Source: Verrucomicrobiota bacterium
Lineage (GTDB): Bacteria; Verrucomicrobiota; Verrucomicrobiia; Opitutales; UBA953
Direction: 5' to 3'
Length of the DNA stretch: 64,000 nt
Assembly (NCBI GenBank): GCA_026397965.1
Contig: JAPLTU010000039.1
Span: forward strand, 1 to 64,000
The notes beneath the pieces are model-generated. The model was given only the letters and a program-made list of their open reading frames with translations. It did not search any database and had not been told where the DNA came from. The position numbers and the translations under genes are program-made. This document shows positions 34,587 through 42,516 of the stretch, one piece after another. The stretch's first letter is position 1. Each line of letters opens with the position of its first letter.

Positions 34587-36182
34587 GTGAGAAGATATTC
34601 TCCCGTGGATAATTCCTTCAACCAGTTTCGAAAGCATTTATTAAACTTCCCTCAGCATGGCTTCGCCATCGACTTCAGTCGTGCGCCGGCGCCCGTTGGC
34701 TTCGAAAATAAAATGGCCACCGCGATAGCCCAAGCCTTCACCGACATGGACGCCCTCGAAAAGGGGGCAATCGCGAACCCTGACGAGAAACGCCGGGTGG
34801 GTCATTACTGGATTCGCACGCCCGAACTTTCGCCCACGCCTGCGATCAGCACCGCCATCACTGAGGCCATCGAAGCCATCTTGGTATTCGCGCAGAAAAT
34901 CCACGCCGGTCAAATTCAAGGCACGCATGGCAGCTTCACGGATCTCCTTTGCGTCGGTATCGGTGGCTCTGCACTCGGCCCTCAATTCGTGGCTGATGCT
35001 TTAGGAAAAAAGATTGATAAACTTCGCGTTCATTTCATCGACAACACCGATCCGGACGGCATCGACCGGGTGATGGACGGGCTGGGAAATCGCCTGGGCA
35101 CGACCCTAGTCATCGTCACTTCAAAGTCGGGCAGCACTCCTGAGCCCCGTAACGGTCAAATCGAAGCCGCGTTGCGCTGGAAGCAGGCCAGCCTACCCTT
35201 TGCACGTCATGCGGTGGCGGTAACCGGCGAAGGCAGTCAGCTCGACCAAGTCGCGCTCAAAGACGGCTGGCTAGCACGCTTCCCCATGTGGGATTGGGTG
35301 GGCGGGCGCACTAGTGAGATAGGTCCGGTCGGGCTTTTGCCCGCAGCCCTTCAAGGCATAGACATTAAATCACTCATTGCAGGCGCCCGCACCATGGACG
35401 GCCTCACCCGCATCCCCGATGCGAGCAAAAATCCCGCGGCACAATTAGCCCTCGCCTGGCACCACCTCACCGAGGGACGCGGCAGCAAAGCCATGGTAGT
35501 CTTGCCGTACAAAGACCGTCTCGTGCTTTTTTCCCGCTACTTGCAGCAACTCGTGATGGAATCGATCGGCAAGGATTTGGACTTACAAGGTCGCAAAGTG
35601 AGCCAAGGTCTTACGGTCTACGGCAACAAAGGGTCCACTGACCAGCACGCCTATGTGCAACAATTGCGTGACGGTGTGAATAACTTTTTTGCTGTCTTTA
35701 TCGAGGTGCTCAAGGATCGAGACGGCCCAAGCGTCGAGGTTGATGCCGGTGTATCTTCAGGCGATTACCTTCAGGCCTTCTTCCTTGGAACGCGTGAAGC
35801 CCTTTCCGGTAACGGTCGACCGAGCATTACGCTCACAATTGAGCAGGTGGATGCCAAAACCGTGGGAATGCTCATCGCACTCTTTGAGCGTGCCGTCGGA
35901 CTCTACGCTAGCCTGTTGGGTATCAACGCCTACCACCAGCCTGGCGTTGAAGCCGGCAAGAAAGCCGCCGCCGATACGCTTAAGGTTAGAGCCCTAGCGC
36001 TCGCCGGACTCGAAAAAACTAAGGGGAAATGGGTTTCCACCGAGGCCCTCTGCAAGGAAATTGGACTTGTCGGGTCGGAGGAACTGGTGTTCAAAGTACT
36101 CCTGCATATTTCGGCCAACCCCGGGTCTGTATCAAAACAAGAAAACCCTGATCCAAGCCTGACCCTTTTTCGTCATTCTTAA
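34587..36182 (+). CDS. pgi: Glucose-6-phosphate isomerase
   Basis: The 531-residue enzyme interconverts glucose-6-phosphate and fructose-6-phosphate. It has GIGGSALGPQFVADAL (about 131-146), FIDNTDPDGIDRV, VTSKSGSTPEPRNG (the phosphate loop), WVGGRTSEIGPVGLLPA, GNKGSTDQHAYVQQL and HQPGVEAGKKAAAD. This is the form common in Cyanobacteria and Verrucomicrobia and differs somewhat from E. coli Pgi. The start is uncertain: GTG 34587 is used, and GTG 34605 (VDNSFNQF) is an equal alternative. Confidence 0.92.
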   Translation: MRRYSPVDNSFNQFRKHLLNFPQHGFAIDFSRAPAPVGFENKMATAIAQAFTDMDALEKGAIANPDEKRRVGHYWIRTPELSPTPAISTAITEAIEAILVFAQKIHAGQIQGTHGSFTDLLCVGIGGSALGPQFVADALGKKIDKLRVHFIDNTDPDGIDRVMDGLGNRLGTTLVIVTSKSGSTPEPRNGQIEAALRWKQASLPFARHAVAVTGEGSQLDQVALKDGWLARFPMWDWVGGRTSEIGPVGLLPAALQGIDIKSLIAGARTMDGLTRIPDASKNPAAQLALAWHHLTEGRGSKAMVVLPYKDRLVLFSRYLQQLVMESIGKDLDLQGRKVSQGLTVYGNKGSTDQHAYVQQLRDGVNNFFAVFIEVLKDRDGPSVEVDAGVSSGDYLQAFFLGTREALSGNGRPSITLTIEQVDAKTVGMLIALFERAVGLYASLLGINAYHQPGVEAGKKAAADTLKVRALALAGLEKTKGKWVSTEALCKEIGLVGSEELVFKVLLHISANPGSVSKQENPDPSLTLFRHS

Positions 36183-36213
36183 TTAATTCTCTTACCCCAA
36201 CTTCCCCTCCCCC

Positions 36214-37140
36214 ATGAATAAAAAGCTCAACACTTTCATTCGCATCATCGGCTTCGCTGCTGCCGGTGCCGCCCTCTTCTTCGCCTTTTCCCTGAAAGGT
36301 AAAATCACCGCGGCGACCGCGAGCACGGCCTGGACGACGCTCGACCCCGAAATCAAAGCCCCCGCGGATTACTCTTTACGCATGGCGCACCTAGGAGCCC
36401 CCTTGCAAGCCATCGTTAATGGCCAACGGAAGAAGTCCGAAGGCCTCGAAGGAAACGTCAAAGACCTGCAAGCCGATGTGGCCGATAAAAAGACCAAGAT
36501 CGAAGGCCTGACCGCTAATGTCACCACTCTGGAAGGCGAACGGGCCGAGCTCACCCGGAAGCGCGACGAAATTACTGGCCAACTGACCGAGGCTAACAGC
36601 AAGAAGGATTCCGCGGTCGCCGAACTCAGTTCCGCCAAGGAAGAACTCGTTAAGGAGAAAGAAAAAGCCGCTGGCCTGTTCACCAAAGAGCAGATGGAAG
36701 AAAACGCCACTAAGGCCGCCAAAGCTGAAGAAACCCGCGACCGCATCGTTCAAAAATACGTCCAACTCTACGGTTGGGCGGCGGGACGGAGCGAAACTCG
36801 CCCACCCTTCCCTCGCGATCCCCTCAATGAGGCTGCGCCCGAAACCGCGGTCGCTGGCGGTAGCGCCACGAGCGACGAAGGCATCCTGACCAAAATTATA
36901 GCGCTGGACCCCTCCACGGGACATATCGCCTTCTCCGTCGGAGATATCAACGGCGTGAAACCCGAAAGCCGTTTTGAAGTCTATCAAGATGGAAAGAAAA
37001 TCGGCGCCGTGAGCGTGCTGTCCGTCAAGACGGGCGTCACCTATGCGCAAATCCTGCCCGGGGGTGATTTGCTTAGAGGCATCTCCACCGGTGTCACCGT
37101 TAAATTGGTCTCTGGTGCAGGTAAACTCGCCAGCAACTAA
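36214..37140 (+). CDS. Membrane-anchored coiled-coil protein, unknown function
   Basis: The 308-residue product has one N-terminal membrane helix (IIGFAAAGAALFFAFSL, 11-27), a long heptad-rich region from about 70 to 170 (LEGNVKDLQADVADKKTKIEGL, LTRKRDEITGQLTEANSKKD), and a compact C-terminal domain from about 225 (ILTKIIALDPSTGHIAFSVGD, FEVYQDGKKIGAVSVLSVK). The C-terminal domain has the look of a small beta-barrel. Its topology suits a periplasmic scaffold. I do not recognise the family. The stop codon shares a base with the next start (TAATG), so it is translationally coupled to the small lipoprotein. Confidence 0.7.
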   Translation: MNKKLNTFIRIIGFAAAGAALFFAFSLKGKITAATASTAWTTLDPEIKAPADYSLRMAHLGAPLQAIVNGQRKKSEGLEGNVKDLQADVADKKTKIEGLTANVTTLEGERAELTRKRDEITGQLTEANSKKDSAVAELSSAKEELVKEKEKAAGLFTKEQMEENATKAAKAEETRDRIVQKYVQLYGWAAGRSETRPPFPRDPLNEAAPETAVAGGSATSDEGILTKIIALDPSTGHIAFSVGDINGVKPESRFEVYQDGKKIGAVSVLSVKTGVTYAQILPGGDLLRGISTGVTVKLVSGAGKLASN

Positions 37141-37307
37141 TGAGCGTTCGGCTCTTAGCTCTTCTTGCGATACTGACGGTCGTGATTGGCCTCAGCGGGT
37201 GTGAGACCACTGAGAAGCCATCTGATTCAATGCTCCCGCAGTCTCAGCCAGCGAGTTGGCAAGGCGGACTTCCGGGAATGAACACGCCAGGCTCAGGTTA
37301 CCGCTAA
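37140..37307 (+). CDS. Small predicted lipoprotein, 55 residues
   Basis: The frame starts in TAATG at the end of the coiled-coil gene and ends in TAATG at the start of rsmI. MSVRLLALLAILTVVIGLSGC is a lipoprotein signal with lipobox LSGC and modified C21. The mature part of 35 residues is Pro/Gly/Ser-rich and ends GGLPGMNTPGSGYR. Its position and coupling argue that it is a real gene. No function is known to me. Confidence 0.65.
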   Translation: MSVRLLALLAILTVVIGLSGCETTEKPSDSMLPQSQPASWQGGLPGMNTPGSGYR

Positions 37308-38035
37308 TGCCTGAAAAGACTGCAGGCGTCAGAGGCAATCCCCCTGGCTCGTCTGGCAGACTCTGGGTCGTAGCCACCCCGCTTGGTAACCTCGGAGACA
37401 TCACGCTTCGAGCTAAGGAAGCCATCGCCACCTGCGATTTGGTGGCCTGTGAAGACACCCGCGTGACGGGCGGTCTTCTCCGACACCTCTCCATTTCGAA
37501 GCCCATGCTGGCTTACCACGAGCATAATGAAAAAGAAGTGGCAGTCCAAATCGCCGATAAAATCGCAGGGGGAGCCAACATCGCATTAATCACCGACGCC
37601 GGAACTCCTGGCATTAGTGATCCGGGCTTTCGCGTGACACGCGAGTGCCGAAAGCGAGGCCTGACCGTCACCCCACTTCCTGGCCCTTGCGCCATCATTG
37701 CGCTCCTGTCCGCATCAGGCTTACCGACCAACGCCTTCCGTTTCATCGGCTTCCTGCCCCCTAAATCTGCCGCCCGCATGAGATTCCTTGAGTCAATCAA
37801 GACTGCAGATGAAACCGTGGTGCTCCACGAATCCTGCCACCGGATCAGCGACTTCCTTGACGAGATGCTGGAAGTCCTCGGTGCCGACCGCGTCGTCTGT
37901 GTCGGCCGCGAGCTCACCAAGCTCCATGAAACGATTCGCACCGCCCCGCTCCGCGAGCTAGTGCCCGCCCTCAAAGCCGGCTCGCTTAAAGGTGAGTTTA
38001 CCGTGGCTATCGCGCCGGCAGAGTTTGGGCTTTGA
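37307..38035 (+). CDS. rsmI: 16S rRNA (cytidine-1402 2'-O)-methyltransferase
   Basis: The 242-residue enzyme methylates C1402 in the decoding centre. Tetrapyrrole-methylase-fold signatures are GRLWVVATPLGNLGDIT (17-33), VACEDTRVTGGLL, AYHEHNE, LITDAGTPGISDPGFRVTREC and PLPGPCAIIALLSASGLPTN, followed by FIGFLPPKSAAR. It lacks the short C-terminal domain of some homologues. ATG 37307 is chosen because it lies in TAATG with the lipoprotein gene; an upstream in-frame ATG at 37256 would overlap that gene by 52 bases. Confidence 0.92.
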   Translation: MPEKTAGVRGNPPGSSGRLWVVATPLGNLGDITLRAKEAIATCDLVACEDTRVTGGLLRHLSISKPMLAYHEHNEKEVAVQIADKIAGGANIALITDAGTPGISDPGFRVTRECRKRGLTVTPLPGPCAIIALLSASGLPTNAFRFIGFLPPKSAARMRFLESIKTADETVVLHESCHRISDFLDEMLEVLGADRVVCVGRELTKLHETIRTAPLRELVPALKAGSLKGEFTVAIAPAEFGL

Positions 38036-38084
38036 GCGTATCGCGGGTTGACCAATCATCCCCTTCGCCTGCATCCTCTGAATA

Positions 38085-38747
38085 ATGGCGGGTTTCGACG
38101 ACAGTCTGGTCCGCGAATATTTCGAGATGAACGGCTTTTTTGTGCGCCAGTCTCGCAAATACGCCGTGCAATCAAGGCGGAAGCGGGCCGACGAAGAAGG
38201 AGACCTCTTGGTCATCAACCCCACCCCGCGTCGCGGAGCTGAACTACCTTTCCAACTTTTTAGTTCCGACCTAGCCGGGCTCACCACCGCCGGTCCATCG
38301 GCCAGTAGGCGAGCGGGTCGCGGTCGACCGGCCGCATCCCGAACGCCCGCTCCCAGACGCCCGCATAGGCGAGTTGAAAATCAAGCAGCACGCCGTCGCA
38401 GTCGAGCGCAATCAGGGGTCGTCCGCAAAGAGGCCGTGGAAGCCGCCCGCGATGCCTTTGCCGACCTGACGCCCCGCGAAGGCCAATCCCTATCCAAAAT
38501 TCTCATCCTGCCCGGCATCCCCGCGCAAGAGCCTCAACGCACCGAAAGCATCACCCTACTTCGGGAAAGCGGCGTAGATCATGTTCTGACGTTTCGAACT
38601 ATCCTTGAAAATCTGGTTCAAGCCGTGGAATCGAATCAAAGTTACGCGAAGTCCGACACGTTACAGTTGCTTCGGCTTCTGCGGCTCTACGATATGGTGA
38701 AAGCCGCCCAACTGGAATTATTCGGCACCAACCCGCCCGCCAAGTGA
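38085..38747 (+). CDS. Hypothetical protein with a foreign antisense insert
   Basis: The 220-residue frame has two ordinary-looking ends. The N-terminal part (1-67) begins MAGFDDSLVREYFEMNGFFVRQSRKY and runs to FQLFSSDLAGLTT; the C-terminal part (from about 112, VVRKEAVEAARDAF to QLELF near the end) looks like a conserved verrucomicrobial family of unknown function. Residues about 68-111 are an Arg/Ala/Pro-rich string (SASRRAGRGRPAASRTP) unlike either end. On the opposite strand the same bases encode a clear HAD phosphatase N-terminus (see 38284-38418). The gene therefore seems to be a chimera that has stayed in frame. It overlaps lpxA by 4 bases (GTGA). The protein may be non-functional. Confidence 0.6.
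   Translation: MAGFDDSLVREYFEMNGFFVRQSRKYAVQSRRKRADEEGDLLVINPTPRRGAELPFQLFSSDLAGLTTAGPSASRRAGRGRPAASRTPAPRRPHRRVENQAARRRSRAQSGVVRKEAVEAARDAFADLTPREGQSLSKILILPGIPAQEPQRTESITLLRESGVDHVLTFRTILENLVQAVESNQSYAKSDTLQLLRLLRLYDMVKAAQLELFGTNPPAK
38284..38418 (-). pseudogene. Antisense fragment of a HAD-family phosphatase gene
   Basis: Read on the minus strand, 38418 down to 38284 encodes PLIALDCDGVLLDFQLAYAG and then VWERAFGMRP, DPLAYWPMDRRW, ending at TGA 38283-38281. DCDGVLLD is the HAD motif I and the string resembles, from memory, proteobacterial HAD phosphatases. Only about 45 residues are present, with no start codon and no later HAD motifs. It lies entirely inside the sense gene 38085-38747 and replaces what should be the middle of that protein. 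It is either a recombination product or an assembly chimera. Confidence 0.65.
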
Positions 38748-39523
38748 TTCACCCCTCCGCCCAAATCGACCGCACGGTCGAACTCGCACCCGGCGTCACC
38801 ATCGGTCCTTTTGCCATCATCGAGGCCGGAGTCCGGCTCGGCCAAGGCTGCTCCATCTCCGCGCATGCCATCGTTAAACGCGGTACGGTGTTGGGCGACG
38901 GAGTAAAGGTAGATCATTTTGCGGTCGTCGGCGGGGATCCGCAGGATCTCGCTTTTGATGCGCAAATCATTTCCCGCGTTGAAGTCGGGGCACGCACCGT
39001 AATCCGTGAGCATGTCACCATCCACCGCGCAACCCAAGCCGACCAAGCCACTATCATCGGCCCAGACGGATTCCTCATGGCCGGAAGCCATGTCGCCCAT
39101 GACTGCAGCTTAGGCAAAGCGGTGATTCTCGCCAATGGCTGCATGCTCGGTGGACACGTCCAAGTCGGCGACGGCGCTTTCATCAGCGGCGGAGTGGCCG
39201 TGCATCAATTCTGCCGAATAGGAGCCGGCTCGCTCACTTCTGGAAACGCCGTGATCACCGAAGACGTCCCCCCGCAGGCCCTCGCCCATGGACGTAACGA
39301 ACTTGCGGGGTTAAATTTAATTGGCCTGCGCCGCCGAGCCATCAGCGCCGCCTGCATCTCGGAGCTTAAACGGGCCTATCATCAGGTTTATTCGCCAGGG
39401 ACCACCTGCACCACCCAAGCGCAACTGGCCATCGACAGCGGAGAGTATCAATCGCCCGAAGCTTTGGCTTTCTTGCACTTCTTCCTCGGTGGCAAACGTG
39501 GACGTTTTGCCTCTCCCGTATGA
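38744..39523 (+). CDS. lpxA: UDP-N-acetylglucosamine acyltransferase
   Basis: The 259-residue enzyme adds the first acyl chain to UDP-GlcNAc in lipid A synthesis, showing that this organism makes lipopolysaccharide. The left-handed beta-helix hexapeptides run from residue 1 to about 185 (IHPSAQIDRTVELAPGVTIGPFAIIE). VGGDPQDLAFD, REHVTIHRATQ and the catalytic HVAHDCSLG follow, as do GGVAVHQFCRIG and LNLIGLRRRAIS. The start is GTG 38744, overlapping the previous stop. The end overlaps pdxA (ATGA). lpxB, lpxC and lpxD are not in the window. Confidence 0.95.
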   Translation: MIHPSAQIDRTVELAPGVTIGPFAIIEAGVRLGQGCSISAHAIVKRGTVLGDGVKVDHFAVVGGDPQDLAFDAQIISRVEVGARTVIREHVTIHRATQADQATIIGPDGFLMAGSHVAHDCSLGKAVILANGCMLGGHVQVGDGAFISGGVAVHQFCRIGAGSLTSGNAVITEDVPPQALAHGRNELAGLNLIGLRRRAISAACISELKRAYHQVYSPGTTCTTQAQLAIDSGEYQSPEALAFLHFFLGGKRGRFASPV

Positions 39524-40425
39524 ATAAGAAACCGCTAGCGATCACTTGCGGTGACCCCGCGGGCGTCGGCCCTGAACTCATCACAAAATGGCTAAGGAGC
39601 CACCCTGAGGACGCAAAAGACATCATTCCCATCGGCCCGGCGGAATGGATCGAACAACTTGGTATCAGTGGCATCGTCGTCGGGGCTGATCATTTTAGTA
39701 TCGTCCCAGGGAAACCTACGCCCGAAGGCCATCGCCTGGCACTCGCAGCGATGGAAGCCGCCGCCCAGGGGGCGTCAGAAGGCCGTTTTGGCGGCGTTAT
39801 TTCTGGCCCAATTAACAAGAAAGGATTTTCCGAGGTAGGCTATCCCTTTCCCGGCCAAACCGAATTTTTTGCAGCTCGCTGGACAGGCGAACCGATTATG
39901 GCCTTTGCCGGCGGAAGAATGACCGTCGGCTTAGTCACTTGGCATCTGCCACTCCGCTCCGTCGCTAGCGCGATAACGCCCGCAGCCATTCGACGGACCA
40001 TCCTTGCGCTGATTGGTTTGCGCAAAAAAATGGGGGACAACCATCCGCGCATCGCCGTCTGCGGACTTAATCCGCATGCTGGCGAAGGGGGCATACTCGG
40101 AACCGAAGACGATGACATCATTCGTCCCGTCATTAAACAGCTTGGCGCCGAAGGGAATAATGTCAGCGGCCCCCTTCCTGGCGACACAGTCTTTCACCGC
40201 CACCTCGAAGGCGAATTCGATGCGGTCGTCGCGATGTACCATGATCAAGGGTTAGCACCGCTAAAGACCGTCGATTTCGCAAGCGCCGCAAACCTGACGC
40301 TCGGCCTGCCCTTTATCCGCACCAGCCCAGATCACGGCACGGCCTATGAAATCGCTGGGCGCGATTCGGCTGACGTCGGAAGTCTCGCCTCGGCCATCCG
40401 TCTCGCCCAAGTTCTTTCGGCCTGA
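39520..40425 (+). CDS. pdxA: 4-hydroxythreonine-4-phosphate dehydrogenase
   Basis: The 301-residue enzyme acts in the DXP-dependent route to pyridoxal phosphate. Signatures: ITCGDPAGVGPELI (8-21), GVISGPINKKGF, YPFPGQTEFFA, the metal-site histidine in TWHLPLRSV, GLNPHAGEGG, AMYHDQGLAPLK (second metal histidine), IRTSPDHGTAYEIAG. All expected motifs are kept. It overlaps lpxA upstream and shares a base with the next start (TGATG). Confidence 0.94.
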   Translation: MNKKPLAITCGDPAGVGPELITKWLRSHPEDAKDIIPIGPAEWIEQLGISGIVVGADHFSIVPGKPTPEGHRLALAAMEAAAQGASEGRFGGVISGPINKKGFSEVGYPFPGQTEFFAARWTGEPIMAFAGGRMTVGLVTWHLPLRSVASAITPAAIRRTILALIGLRKKMGDNHPRIAVCGLNPHAGEGGILGTEDDDIIRPVIKQLGAEGNNVSGPLPGDTVFHRHLEGEFDAVVAMYHDQGLAPLKTVDFASAANLTLGLPFIRTSPDHGTAYEIAGRDSADVGSLASAIRLAQVLSA

Positions 40426-41216
40426 TGCGGGTTTTGATTTTTATTATCGGATGGGGTCTGGCTATTTGGGCACCCGCCGCCGAAATGCGCATCGCTAGTT
40501 TCAGCCCCGGAGCGACCCAGACGATCATCGACCTCGGTGGCGGCGACCAAATCGTGGCCGCGACCCGCTGGTGTCCGCTGCCATCCGCCCACCCGGCCCA
40601 AAGAAGTTGCGATATTTTTCTGCCCGACCTTGAATCGTTGCAGAAACTGCGACCGACTTTGGTCATATTACCACGCATGGCCAATCCGCTCTGGGCAGAG
40701 AAATGCCGCTCCGCCGGACTTGCCACCTTGATACTAAATCCCGAAAGTCCGACCGCTGTCGTCCAAGATATTCGGGCCATCAGTTTGGCACTCCATCAAG
40801 CTGGCAAGGCAGAAAAAATCTGCGGACGCATGGCGGTACCGGCTTCCGTCCCGCATAAGACGATTATTGTTATTTGGGACGGCGTGATGGCTGGACCGGA
40901 CGCCTACCTCGCCGGCATCTTGGCCGCCGGAGGATTCAAGTCAGCCTTACCGACGGGGACCTGGTTAAAGTTCGACTGGGAAATGATCGCCCAAGCCCAA
41001 CCGCATGTCGTGCTTTGGATTGATAATGCCGCAGCCGACCGACCGATCATCGCATCCCAAAGCCAGTTAAATGAGATGATGCAAATCCCTGTCGTTAATA
41101 AACTTAAATGCGTTAAAGCTGGAAAGGTTTTTGAGACTTCGGCGGGCAGCCACTGGCTGCCGGGTAGCGGTTTAGTCAACACCCTCCCAGGGTTGCGGAA
41201 ACTTAACCTTAATTAA
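40425..41216 (+). CDS. Periplasmic metal-chelate binding protein (BtuF-like)
   Basis: The 263-residue product has a signal peptide (MRVLIFIIGWGLAIWAPAA) and a class III periplasmic-binding fold: MRIASFSPGATQTIIDLGGGDQIVAATRWC, LESLQKLRPTLVIL, and VNTLPGLRKL at the end. Such proteins hand cobalamin or iron-siderophores to an ABC importer. No permease or ATPase is adjacent. It lies directly after pdxA, an odd place for an importer part. Cobalamin is the closer match, but the ligand is uncertain. Confidence 0.78.
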   Translation: MRVLIFIIGWGLAIWAPAAEMRIASFSPGATQTIIDLGGGDQIVAATRWCPLPSAHPAQRSCDIFLPDLESLQKLRPTLVILPRMANPLWAEKCRSAGLATLILNPESPTAVVQDIRAISLALHQAGKAEKICGRMAVPASVPHKTIIVIWDGVMAGPDAYLAGILAAGGFKSALPTGTWLKFDWEMIAQAQPHVVLWIDNAAADRPIIASQSQLNEMMQIPVVNKLKCVKAGKVFETSAGSHWLPGSGLVNTLPGLRKLNLN

Positions 41217-41291
41217 AGGTAAACGTAACGAGTAAAAGCATGGGGCTAGTTGACAGCGCGACCGAATGAATCATCTTTAAATTCCACACCT

Positions 41292-41588
41292 ATGAAATCC
41301 AAGTTCCTGAAATTCCTCACCCTCAGCTGCGGCGCCCTCGCCCTCTCAGTCGCTGTCGTCAGCGCCGACGAAGTCAAAAAAGACGGCGAGAAGTGCCCAA
41401 ACTGCCCAGATGAAAAGCCGAAGGCTTCCATTGAGCAATTCGGCGTCATCGCCCATTGCGGTAAGTGCGACAAAAAAGATGCGCCTGCAGCACCAGCCAC
41501 CGCACCAGTAGCTCCTGCCACCCAAGAAGAAAAGAAGGACGGCGAAAAGAAGTGCCCAAACTGCCCGGACGAAAAGCCTAAGGCCTAA
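41292..41588 (+). CDS. Small secreted protein with repeated CPNC motifs
   Basis: The 98-residue product has a signal peptide ending near VVSADE (about residue 25). The mature 73 residues contain the unit KKDGEK(K)CPNCPDEKPKA twice, about 50 residues apart, with one further CGKC between them and a Pro/Ala linker. The DNA of the two units is near-identical (about 41376-41427 and 41530-41587), pointing to recent duplication. Three CxxC motifs in a secreted protein suggest metal binding or redox activity, but I know no matching family. ATG 41292 is chosen; an earlier in-frame start would bury the signal peptide. It ends at a terminator. Confidence 0.75.
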   Translation: MKSKFLKFLTLSCGALALSVAVVSADEVKKDGEKCPNCPDEKPKASIEQFGVIAHCGKCDKKDAPAAPATAPVAPATQEEKKDGEKKCPNCPDEKPKA

Positions 41589-41617
41589 GTTAAGTCTTTC
41601 ATCGGACTCTCCACCAA

Positions 41618-41645
41618 GGGCTCACTTCACGGTGAGTCCTTTTTT
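41618..41645 (+). terminator. Rho-independent terminator after the CPNC-repeat gene
   Basis: GGGCTCAC (41618-41625) pairs with GTGAGTCC (41632-41639, one G:T) around a 6-base loop, followed by a T-run. Confidence 0.85.
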
Positions 41646-41653
41646 GTGCCGTT

Positions 41654-42205
41654 TCAAAATCGGAGAAGTAATTCCTGCCTTACAAAAGCAGGGAAATCCT
41701 CGTGTATCACCACTCCGCTCGCATGCGCAAAAACTTCGTCCACCAGCTCCAGCGGCTTCCCGCTGCGCACCGCACAAGCGTTGATCGAAGCGTTGATTCC
41801 GGCCTCCCAATCCGAGCGCCGGTCGCCGATCATCCACGACCTACTGAGATCCAAGGAATGCTTTGCGGCCATTTCCTGAATAAATCTCGGGCTAGGCTTA
41901 CGATAAAGGGAAGGCTCATCGGGGCCTTCGGGTGCGGCTTTGATTTCCAAAATACCTGGGGCCGGCAAATTAAGTAATTCCAGCATCTTGCGATTACAGG
42001 CTTCATAAGCTTCCCAAGTAAAAAAGCCCCGATTAATGCCGCTCTGATTGGTGAGGATGAATAAACGGTAATCGGCCCGTAGGCAGGCCTCTAGGGCTTC
42101 TTTTACCCCCATTATAAGCTCAATTTGATCCACCCGGCAGGTATGGTGATGGTCACGAATCAAGTTCCCGTCACGATCAAGAAATAAGGCAGGGTGGCCG
42201 GACAT
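41654..42205 (-). CDS. HAD phosphatase of the GmhB / histidinol-phosphatase type
   Basis: The 183-residue protein has LFLDRDGNLI (8-17; D10 nucleophile), LTNQSGINRGFFT, YRKPSPRFIQEM and WMIGDRRSDWEAG. This is the pattern of D-glycero-manno-heptose bisphosphate phosphatase (GmhB), which builds LPS heptose. GmhB normally has a zinc loop with CxH and CxC cysteines before RKP; here that stretch (APEGPDEPSLYRKP) has none, so the zinc site is gone and the substrate may differ. ATG 42205 is chosen over 42295 because MSGHPALFLDRDG is a normal GmhB start. Confidence 0.72.
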   Translation of the reverse strand: MSGHPALFLDRDGNLIRDHHHTCRVDQIELIMGVKEALEACLRADYRLFILTNQSGINRGFFTWEAYEACNRKMLELLNLPAPGILEIKAAPEGPDEPSLYRKPSPRFIQEMAAKHSLDLSRSWMIGDRRSDWEAGINASINACAVRSGKPLELVDEVFAHASGVVIHEDFPAFVRQELLLRF

Positions 42206-42309
42206 GGGCCTAATCCAAAGAAACTGACAACTAAGAGCAAGGGAATGGAAAGGGGGCTTGACCGAGGGGGGTTGAGGGGTAGAACCAACCCTCAACCCAG
42301 CGTAGAACC

Positions 42310-42489
42310 ATGGCCAACCCGAAACGCAAACAGTCCAAACGCCGCAGCCGTCTTCGTCGGGGCGCTAACCAATTCCGTGCTCCCAAGCTCGTTCGCGACA
42401 CCGAATCTGGTGCGCTACGTCGCTCGCATCGTGTTGACCCCACCACGGGCAAGTACCGTGGTCGCCAGGTCCTCGACGCCAGCGCCTAA
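42310..42489 (+). CDS. rpmF: 50S ribosomal protein L32
   Basis: The 59-residue protein begins MANPKRKQSKRRSRLRRGAN and contains HRVDPTTGKYRGRQVL, the L32 signature. It has no cysteines, so it is the zinc-free form. It lies 27 bases before plsX, an order (rpmF-plsX-fabH) conserved in many bacteria that ties ribosome and fatty-acid synthesis. The YceD-like gene often found upstream is absent. Confidence 0.95.
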   Translation: MANPKRKQSKRRSRLRRGANQFRAPKLVRDTESGALRRSHRVDPTTGKYRGRQVLDASA

Positions 42490-42516
42490 GTTGGTTTACG
42501 GGCCTTGCCCGCAGCC

